Made by a program: the position numbers and the translations under genes
Notes under the pieces: model-generated
Database searches by the model: none
What the model saw: the letters and a program-made list of their open reading frames with translations, nothing else
Told to the model about the DNA's origin: nothing
NCBI RefSeq assembly: GCF_009796745.1
Contig: NZ_CP047024.1
Span: 1,674,001-1,738,000 of the forward strand
Direction: 5' to 3'
From: Paraglaciecola sp. L1A13
GTDB taxonomy: Bacteria; Pseudomonadota; Gammaproteobacteria; Enterobacterales; Alteromonadaceae
DNA: 64,000 nt
In this document: in pieces, positions 57,868 to 64,000 of the stretch
Layout: every line of letters starts with the position of its first letter
How positions within the stretch are numbered: the first letter of the stretch is position 1

Positions 57868-60018
57868 ATGACAAATGAAAATTCCACACCGCAACTTGCC
57901 CAGAGCGCATTTACATTATCTAAGCGTGACGATGGTATTGCTATTCTAAGTATGGATGTTCCCGGCGAGACCATGAATACCCTTAAAGTAGAATTTGGTG
58001 AGCAAGTTAATGACATGCTTGATCAAATACAAAGCGATAGCAGCATCAAAGGGGTTGTCGTTATCAGTGGTAAAGATAACTCTTTTGTGGCCGGAGCAGA
58101 TATAAGTATGCTGGCCAGTTGCCAAAGTTCAGAAGATGCGGAAACGATTGGCAAAGGCGGTCAAGCGGTTTTCCAACGTATTGAAGATATGCTAATCCCC
58201 TTTGTGGCGGCTATTCATGGCCCAGCGCTAGGCGGTGGGCTAGAGCTTGCTTTAGCCTGTCATGCTCGAGTATGTAGCGATGACAACAAAACGCAACTAG
58301 GCTTGCCTGAAGTGCAATTAGGCCTATTGCCAGGTAGTGGAGGTACACAAAGATTACCGCGCTTGATCAGTGTGCAGCAAGCCATGAAAATGATGTTAAC
58401 GGGCGCTTCTGTGCGTCCCAAACAAGCGCTAAAGTACGGCATTGTTGATGATATGGTCCCACGTTCAATTTTACTCGACGTAGCAATTGAAATGGCTAAG
58501 AAACCTAAAATTAAGCGCAAACCAGTAAAACTCGATCTGATGGGGCAATTTCTTGAACGCACGCCAATGGGGCGTAAAGTGATGTTTAATCAAGCTCGCA
58601 AACAAACCAAAGCGAAAACAAAGAGCAATTATCCTTCACCCGAACGTATTATTGATTGTATCGAAATAGGATTAGATAAAGGGATTCATCAAGGCATGGC
58701 TATTGAAGCCAAGCATTTTGGTCATCTGGTTATGACACCCGAGTCAGCCGCGCTGCGCAGTATATTTTTTGCTACAACCGAAATGAAAAGAGAGAACGGT
58801 GTTGAAGGCGTTGCGCCTGGAAAACTGAAAAAAATCGGCGTGTTGGGTGGCGGTTTAATGGGCGGGGGTATTGCTTTTGTCACGGCGACTAAAGCTAATT
58901 TACCTGCTCGAATTAAAGATATCCGCAGTGATGGCATTGCCCATGCGATGAAGTATTCCTACGACATTTTAAACAAGAAAGTGAAGCGTCGGTTTATGTT
59001 GCACTCTGATATGCAAAAGCAACTTTCGCGTTTGACAGGCTCCGTGGATTATACTGGTTTTGATAATACTGATGTAGTGATCGAAGCCGTATTCGAAGAC
59101 TTAGCGTTAAAGCAAAACATGGTTGCCGATGTGGAAGAACATTGCGCTGCACAGACGATTTTTGCATCTAATACTTCCTCTATTCCTATTGGAAAAATAG
59201 CGGCTAATGCTGCCAGACCTGAGAATGTAATTGGGCTGCATTACTTTTCTCCAGTAGATAAGATGCCGTTGGCTGAGGTCATTGCCCATGAAGGAACATC
59301 AGACAAGACTATTTCAACTACTGTTGAATTGGCTAAAAGGCAGGGGAAAACTCCGATAGTTGTGAAAGACGGCGCGGGCTTTTACGTAAATAGGATCCTT
59401 GCACCTTATATGAATGAAGCCGCAGAAATCTTGCTGGCAGGAGAGCCAATTGAACAAATTGACCTAGCGCTGGTTAAATTTGGTTTTCCCGTTGGCCCCA
59501 TTAAATTATTAGATGAAGTCGGCATTGACGTAGGGACTAAGATAAGCCCGATTTTAGTCGCGCAGTTTGGTGAACGTTTTAATTCTGCCCCTGGATTTGA
59601 CAAATTATTGGCGGATGATCGTAAAGGGAAAAAGAACAAGCGAGGTTTTTACAATTACGCAGGTAATAAACCAGGTAAAGATGTGGATGAAAGTGTATAC
59701 GACTTACTTGGTATTACACCAAACAGCCGCCTAAGCGAAAAGACTATCTCTGAACGTTGCGTATTGCTGATGCTAAATGAAGCCGCTATGTGTTTAGATG
59801 AAAGTGTCATTCGCAGCGCTAGAGATGGCGACATAGGCGCGATTTTCGGCATAGGGTTCCCACCCTTTTTAGGTGGTCCTTTCCGCTATATGGACACGTT
59901 AGGCATTAAGCACGTTGTTGAACGTTTAACTTATTATCAGCAGCAACTAGGTGATAAGTTTACGCCAGCGGCATGTTTAACGAATATGGTAGAGCAGAAC
60001 CAAACCTTTTATCGTTAA
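57868..60018 (+). CDS. fadJ: Fatty acid oxidation complex, alpha subunit FadJ
   Basis: Bifunctional enoyl-CoA hydratase and 3-hydroxyacyl-CoA dehydrogenase forming a complex with FadI. The 716-residue protein has a crotonase half ([32 protein letters not shown]) and a dehydrogenase half starting with the NAD motif [14 protein letters not shown] near residue 328, then [16 protein letters not shown]. The open frame begins eight codons earlier inside fadI, but the ATG at 57868 has AAAGG upstream and gives the family start. Confidence 0.96.
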   Translation: MTNENSTPQLAQSAFTLSKRDDGIAILSMDVPGETMNTLKVEFGEQVNDMLDQIQSDSSIKGVVVISGKDNSFVAGADISMLASCQSSEDAETIGKGGQAVFQRIEDMLIPFVAAIHGPALGGGLELALACHARVCSDDNKTQLGLPEVQLGLLPGSGGTQRLPRLISVQQAMKMMLTGASVRPKQALKYGIVDDMVPRSILLDVAIEMAKKPKIKRKPVKLDLMGQFLERTPMGRKVMFNQARKQTKAKTKSNYPSPERIIDCIEIGLDKGIHQGMAIEAKHFGHLVMTPESAALRSIFFATTEMKRENGVEGVAPGKLKKIGVLGGGLMGGGIAFVTATKANLPARIKDIRSDGIAHAMKYSYDILNKKVKRRFMLHSDMQKQLSRLTGSVDYTGFDNTDVVIEAVFEDLALKQNMVADVEEHCAAQTIFASNTSSIPIGKIAANAARPENVIGLHYFSPVDKMPLAEVIAHEGTSDKTISTTVELAKRQGKTPIVVKDGAGFYVNRILAPYMNEAAEILLAGEPIEQIDLALVKFGFPVGPIKLLDEVGIDVGTKISPILVAQFGERFNSAPGFDKLLADDRKGKKNKRGFYNYAGNKPGKDVDESVYDLLGITPNSRLSEKTISERCVLLMLNEAAMCLDESVIRSARDGDIGAIFGIGFPPFLGGPFRYMDTLGIKHVVERLTYYQQQLGDKFTPAACLTNMVEQNQTFYR

Positions 60019-60041
60019 TTATCGCTAAGACTTGAAAAGGT

Positions 60042-60070
60042 AAAAGCCGAGCTCTAAAGCTCGGCTTTTT
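60042..60070 (+). terminator. Rho-independent terminator of fadIJ
   Basis: AAAAGCCGAGCT, a 4-base loop and AGCTCGGCTTTT, ending in five T's. Confidence 0.9.
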
Positions 60071-60157
60071 ATTATTGAGTCGATGTCTTATTCACGAGCT
60101 TTTAAATCCGTGGTTGAATCCAACTTGATCCACCATTTTCTTGAATTTTAGACATAA

Positions 60158-60184
60158 AAAAAGAGAGTTCCTCTCTCTCTTTTT
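60158..60184 (-). terminator. Terminator of the small exported peptide gene
   Basis: On the minus strand AAAAAGAGAG pairs with CTCTCTTTTT over a 7-base loop, followed by a T-run. Between this and the peptide stop is a second dyad, TAACTGATT-AC-AATCAGTTA (60194-60213). Confidence 0.75.
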
Positions 60185-60223
60185 GACCGAATTTAACTGA
60201 TTACAATCAGTTAGAATTAACGG

Positions 60224-60376
60224 TTAGAATCGTACAGAACCAACACGGATTGCTTGTGTTTGTATTGTAGTCGTTGGTGCTTTACTTGCTTCTGGTGCTT
60301 GGGCACTTTCAACTGATTGAGTAGCAATAGGAGCAGCGGTAGTAAGGGCTAGAGCGATTGCGTAAGCTTTTAACAT
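60224..60376 (-). CDS. Small exported peptide of unknown function
   Basis: A 50-residue open frame not expected from automatic gene calling. It begins MLKAYAIALALTTAAP, a clear signal peptide with a likely cleavage after SAQA (residue 27), leaving about 23 residues rich in Thr, Gln and Ala and ending IRVGSVRF. A strong ribosome site (AGAGGA, seven bases before the ATG) and its own terminator support it as real. No Cys residues. Upstream are a sigma-54-like element and stem-loops. I recognise no family. Confidence 0.7.
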   Translation of the reverse strand: MLKAYAIALALTTAAPIATQSVESAQAPEASKAPTTTIQTQAIRVGSVRF

Positions 60377-60449
60377 TGGATATTCCTCTTTATTTATTAT
60401 TTTATTATTGACGTTTCGCTGACTATTATTTGTCAGTCAAAAGTATTAA

Positions 60450-60466
60450 TGCTTATAGTGTGCCAA
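60450..60466 (-). promoter_or_regulatory. Possible sigma-54 promoter of the small peptide
   Basis: On the minus strand TTGGCACACTATAAGCA keeps the full TTGGCAC block and the GG-N10-GC spacing of sigma-54 promoters; the second block reads AAGC rather than TTGC. It would give a leader of roughly 60 bases. Not conclusive. Confidence 0.35.
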
Positions 60467-60605
60467 TACTAAAGTATAAGAAAAAAATCACTGTTTTAAT
60501 CCAATATCACAATCATTTCATTCTGCTAATATTTTTTTGACGCCTAAACAATTTGGTCAAAAAATAAGGTCTTGAACTAATAATCATTAGTACAAGTTTG
60601 CGGGT

Positions 60606-60677
60606 ATATAACAATAAAGTTGCCACTAAATTAACAAGTGGCCTAGCCCTAGGCCACGTAGTATAGGGTTGTTATAT
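60606..60677. other. Nested and alternative stem-loops after the GGDEF-EAL gene
   Basis: GTGGCCTAG-CC-CTAGGCCAC (60638-60657) is a perfect 9-bp hairpin. GCCACT (60622-60627) can instead pair with AGTGGC (60637-60642), so two structures exclude each other. Outer arms ATATAACAA (60606-60614) and TTGTTATAT (60669-60677) enclose both. On the minus strand the inner hairpin is followed by TTGTTAATTT, so it may terminate the GGDEF-EAL transcript. Confidence 0.5.
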
Positions 60678-60746
60678 TATTTTTTCGGATAATTTAATCT
60701 TCTAAAGAAACAAAACCATCCATAAGAAAATAGAGGGTAACCCCTG

Positions 60747-63700
60747 TTAGCTATCTTGTAGTAAGCGGTTAAGTTGATGGTTTTCTTTAAGCAGTCTTTC
60801 AAAGCGAGCTGAACTTAATGGTTTACTATAGAGATAACCTTGTAGCATCTCGCAATCATAACGACGTAAAATTGACATTTGTTCTTCGTGCTCGACTCCT
60901 TCGGCAACGACCTTGAGGCCAAGATTGTGCGCAATGTTGATAATAGCGGCAGTCATATGCCGATCTACGCTGCTGGTGGCAATATCATCGATAAAGGCTT
61001 TATCGATTTTGAGAGTATTAAGGGGGAAGCGTTTTAAATAAGCGAGTGAAGAATAACCGGTACCGAAATCGTCTAATGCCAAGTGAATACCGCGTTCACG
61101 TAGGCGGTTCATCATATGTAAGGCACTTTCGGGGTCTTGCATTAATGTACCTTCAGTAATTTCACACTCTAGATGCAATGGTGAAAGGTCAGCCTTTTGT
61201 AGTATACGATCGATTGTTTCATCAAGATCTGGCAACTCAAATTGCCGGGCTGAAATATTAACCGCTACACGCCCAGTGAATATCCCTGCGCTCACCCAGC
61301 GCTTGGTATCTTCACAGGCTTTGCGTAATACAACCTCACCAATATCAATAACTTGCCCAGTTTGTTCGGCTAAAGGAATAAATTGCGCAGGGCTAACAAT
61401 ACCTTTCTCTGGATGTTCGAAACGTACCAAGGCCTCCATGCTAACGAGTTTACCTGTGGCAATATCGATTTTCGGTTGATAATAAACATTGAACAGATCT
61501 TCTTTTAAACCAAGGCGGATTAAGTTTTCGATTTGCAATTGGCGGACGGCATTCTGATTCATCTCACCGCTGAAGAATTGATACTTGTTACCACCCGCAT
61601 TTTTGGCGAAGTACATGGCGGTATCAGCATTTTTGAGTAACTCTTGTGGAGAACTGCCATCTTCAGGATAAAAGGCTATACCTATACTCGCGCCCAACAC
61701 AAATTCTTGGTGATTGATTAAAAAGGGTCGGGCTAAATCATCCAAGATAGATTGAGTAAAGTGGCTGACACTATGCACGTCAGTGTCTTTGTCGAGCAAT
61801 ATGCTGAATTCGTCGCCACCGAGGCGGTAACAAGTCGCGCGTTTTCCTGCTAGTTTTTGTAACCGCTTGGCAATTTGTTTGATGAGTAAATCACCGGTTT
61901 GGTGACCCAATGAATCATTAATTTTTTTAAAGTTGTCCATGTCCAAGCAGACGAGTGCATGTTGCGTTCCGCGGCGTACGATATTGTTATGGCTAGCTTG
62001 AAAAAATGAGCGATTAGGTAAATCAGTTAACGGATCAGTATTGGATAGTTTGAGTAGTTCTTTCTCAGTACTTTTACGAGAAGTAATATCCGAGAATACT
62101 CCCACATAATGACTTATGCGGCCGTCTTCATCATTGATGGCATCTATATTGAGCTCCATCTCATACTTTTCGCCATTGATGCGACGTGATTCAACTTCAC
62201 CATTCCAGTTGCCTTTTTGACGTAGAGACTTTTTCACTTCTTCGGTAAATGCACCTGGATATTGATGAAAGGTAAGATAACTGGCTAGTGCTTGCTCACG
62301 AGTTTCGCCAGTATATTTACAATAAGCATTGTTGACCGATATGTATCTGAAGCTGGTATCGGCGATAAATACACCATCAGAAATGGTTTCAATTGAGCGT
62401 TTGAATAACTTTAATTGTTCTTCGGCAACCTTTAAATGACTGATATTTTTAAAGGTGCCTGTCATTCGTAGTGGTTGGTTATTACTGTCCCGGCTAACGA
62501 CCTTTCCGCGATCGAGTACCCATAACCATTCGCCTTTAAAGGTGCTTGCTCGATAGGTTACTTCAAAGTGTTCGCTCTTATCTTGTAAATGTTCGTTAAG
62601 AGCGTCTTGTACACGCTTAAGATCGTTTTGATGAATATTTGCTTGGTAAGCACTATTTACTCGAATATCATCTTGGGGAAAGTCCATAATGCCCCAGGTA
62701 TTTGAGCGGAATACTTGCCCTTGATAAATATCCCAGTCCCATAACTCGTCACCGCTACTCCAAAGAGTCAATTTTAAGCGCTCCTCGCTCTCAGTAATAG
62801 CCAGTCTTGCAAGACGTTTCGAACGGTATTGTTTGACCACCATCAGTGCAATGAAAAGGGTTAAAATGCAATATAAGACCAGCGCGTTAGGGTGCAGCCA
62901 AATCGGTGGCTCAATTTTGAGGGTTAATTTTGTCGATTCAGACCAAGGATCTAAACTATGACGACTTTGCACTTCAAATAGATACTGACCGAAATCTAGG
63001 TTAGTAAATGTTGCCTCTCGTGTACGTTCATCTGCGTCAAGCCACTTGTTGGAATAGCCCCCTAATTTATATCTATAGGTATAACCTCTAGCATCAAGTG
63101 GATTAAGTTGACCGAACGTTAATCCCACATGGTTGGAGCTATTTGGCAAGATTAACGTTTTGGTCAAATAGACTGGTTTTTCTAATGGGCTTTCTAGGTT
63201 ATGTACGGTCACTTTTCGGTTAAATAATCGAAGATCAGTGATAATAGGAGAAGTCGGGGGCTTGTTACTTTTGGTATTGTCCGACAGGGCGTTTTGACTA
63301 ACTAAGTTATGCTGAAATAAATGGAAACCCTTAGTACCACCAAATAATACATAGTTTTCTGGTGTAACAAGACCAGCGCCCTCGTTAAAATCATTAAAAC
63401 CCAACCTTTCGGGTGTGATTTGTTGAATGACTTGGCCAGTGGATATCGCTATCTCGTTAATTCCCCCTGCCATTGTCGTTAACCAAATACTATCCTTAAC
63501 CTTAATCGCTTTCATGATCTGATTGTCATATAAACCAGTATTGACGTTAATTTGTTGTAATATTTGATAGGTTTGTTTATCTAAGGTAATAAGACCGTAT
63601 TCAACTGATGCAAGCCAAAATTCTTTGTCTGTTTCGATGATTGAGCTAAAGTTGTTGCCGTTAATAATTGAGTCTGTAGAGGGACGACTCATTTTTTCCG

Positions 63701-64000
63701 TATTAAGGTCAAAATGTATTAGACCGTTGTTTGCTCTTATCCATAATTTTCTCTTGCTGTCGACGAAGATAGGTTCAAGAGTGTTCAATGACGGATCATT
63801 TAATCGTATTGAATGACCAGTAAAATCATTCGTGTCTATCCAATGTAAAAAATTATTAGATGATTTGAGCCACATGCGATGATCTGCGTAAATTATTCGA
63901 CCATAAAAAGTATCTTTGAATAATGATTTTATTTTTACTAACTTATTCCCCAGCGTTTTTTCATAAATAAATATACCGCCACTGGTGGCTAACCAAAGCC
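60747..64000 (-). CDS. Propeller-PAS-GGDEF-EAL c-di-GMP protein (5' end missing)
   Basis: The frame stays open to the right edge, so the N-terminus is missing; the visible part is 1084 codons. Upstream of the Met at 63875 the translation LWLATSGGIFIYEK continues the two-component-regulator propeller pattern. The order is: periplasmic propeller, Y_Y_Y domain (about 63180-62920), one membrane segment near 62860, two PAS domains, a GGDEF domain with intact RLGGDEF near 61820, and an EAL domain with intact SMEALVRFEHPE and DDFGTGYSSL. Both catalytic motifs are complete, so it may make and break c-di-GMP. A carbohydrate or envelope signal is plausible for such propellers but not proven. Confidence 0.93.
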   Translation of the reverse strand, partial: LWLATSGGIFIYEKTLGNKLVKIKSLFKDTFYGRIIYADHRMWLKSSNNFLHWIDTNDFTGHSIRLNDPSLNTLEPIFVDSKRKLWIRANNGLIHFDLNTEKMSRPSTDSIINGNNFSSIIETDKEFWLASVEYGLITLDKQTYQILQQINVNTGLYDNQIMKAIKVKDSIWLTTMAGGINEIAISTGQVIQQITPERLGFNDFNEGAGLVTPENYVLFGGTKGFHLFQHNLVSQNALSDNTKSNKPPTSPIITDLRLFNRKVTVHNLESPLEKPVYLTKTLILPNSSNHVGLTFGQLNPLDARGYTYRYKLGGYSNKWLDADERTREATFTNLDFGQYLFEVQSRHSLDPWSESTKLTLKIEPPIWLHPNALVLYCILTLFIALMVVKQYRSKRLARLAITESEERLKLTLWSSGDELWDWDIYQGQVFRSNTWGIMDFPQDDIRVNSAYQANIHQNDLKRVQDALNEHLQDKSEHFEVTYRASTFKGEWLWVLDRGKVVSRDSNNQPLRMTGTFKNISHLKVAEEQLKLFKRSIETISDGVFIADTSFRYISVNNAYCKYTGETREQALASYLTFHQYPGAFTEEVKKSLRQKGNWNGEVESRRINGEKYEMELNIDAINDEDGRISHYVGVFSDITSRKSTEKELLKLSNTDPLTDLPNRSFFQASHNNIVRRGTQHALVCLDMDNFKKINDSLGHQTGDLLIKQIAKRLQKLAGKRATCYRLGGDEFSILLDKDTDVHSVSHFTQSILDDLARPFLINHQEFVLGASIGIAFYPEDGSSPQELLKNADTAMYFAKNAGGNKYQFFSGEMNQNAVRQLQIENLIRLGLKEDLFNVYYQPKIDIATGKLVSMEALVRFEHPEKGIVSPAQFIPLAEQTGQVIDIGEVVLRKACEDTKRWVSAGIFTGRVAVNISARQFELPDLDETIDRILQKADLSPLHLECEITEGTLMQDPESALHMMNRLRERGIHLALDDFGTGYSSLAYLKRFPLNTLKIDKAFIDDIATSSVDRHMTAAIINIAHNLGLKVVAEGVEHEEQMSILRRYDCEMLQGYLYSKPLSSARFERLLKENHQLNRLLQDS

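Overview
The window is a stretch of ordinary gammaproteobacterial chromosome, most likely from a marine Alteromonadales bacterium (Alteromonadaceae, Glaciecola/Paraglaciecola-like). This is inferred from gene content and protein similarity as I remember it; no database was searched. The signs are a cysDCQN operon followed by an SLC13 permease, an EAL-HDOD protein, fadIJ, a MoxR/Bat operon, an ECF sigma factor with a DUF3379 partner, a DUF2989 lipoprotein and two GAPDH genes. I saw no rRNA, tRNA, CRISPR array, prophage or insertion sequence. Gene spacing is tight, and several strong rho-independent terminators separate the units.

Layout. 0-5.5 kb: DEAD-box RNA helicase, a 3-oxoacid CoA-transferase pair with a divergent LysR regulator, an unknown membrane-anchored coiled-coil protein and a sensorless histidine kinase. 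5.6-14.4 kb: cysB, the E. coli-like block pabB-nudL-sdaA, class I fumarase, rmuC and an RluA-type pseudouridine synthase. 14.4-21 kb: a secreted pectinacetylesterase-like hydrolase between long non-coding stretches, pnp without rpsO, then yeaD and gapA. 21-27.6 kb: the alpha-glucan operon malQ-glgB-glgX. 27.6-38.5 kb: msrB, a DUF2989 lipoprotein, a long-form GAPDH, an M14 carboxypeptidase, an AGCS sodium/amino-acid symporter with an extra domain, an overlapping trio (zinc ribbon, YeaC, DUF349) and rluF. 38.6-47 kb, mostly minus strand: putP, an EAL-HDOD regulator, then cysD-cysC-cysQ-cysN-SLC13. 47-56.1 kb: an ElaA-type acetyltransferase, the ECF sigma/DUF3379 pair and the operon moxR-DUF58-DUF4381-batA-batBC-batD. 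56.5-64 kb: fadIJ, a small exported peptide gene too short for usual gene calling, and a large GGDEF-EAL sensor that runs off the right edge.

Functional themes. Central carbon flow is prominent (two GAPDHs, fumarase, serine dehydratase, glycogen/maltodextrin enzymes, fatty-acid and ketoacid use). Candidate operators fit this: HexR-like sites by gapA and between the DUF2989 gene and the second GAPDH, and a FadR-like site before fadI. Sulfate assimilation is complete from uptake to PAPS, with cysB elsewhere in the window. Two c-di-GMP related proteins are present, one apparently degenerate and one apparently active.

I found no clearly new multi-gene defence or biosynthetic system. The most interesting unexplained items are the 50-residue exported peptide with a sigma-54-like promoter and complex stem-loops upstream, a perfect 21-bp inverted repeat in front of cysD, the extra domain inside the AGCS symporter, and the zinc-ribbon/YeaC/DUF349 overlap operon.
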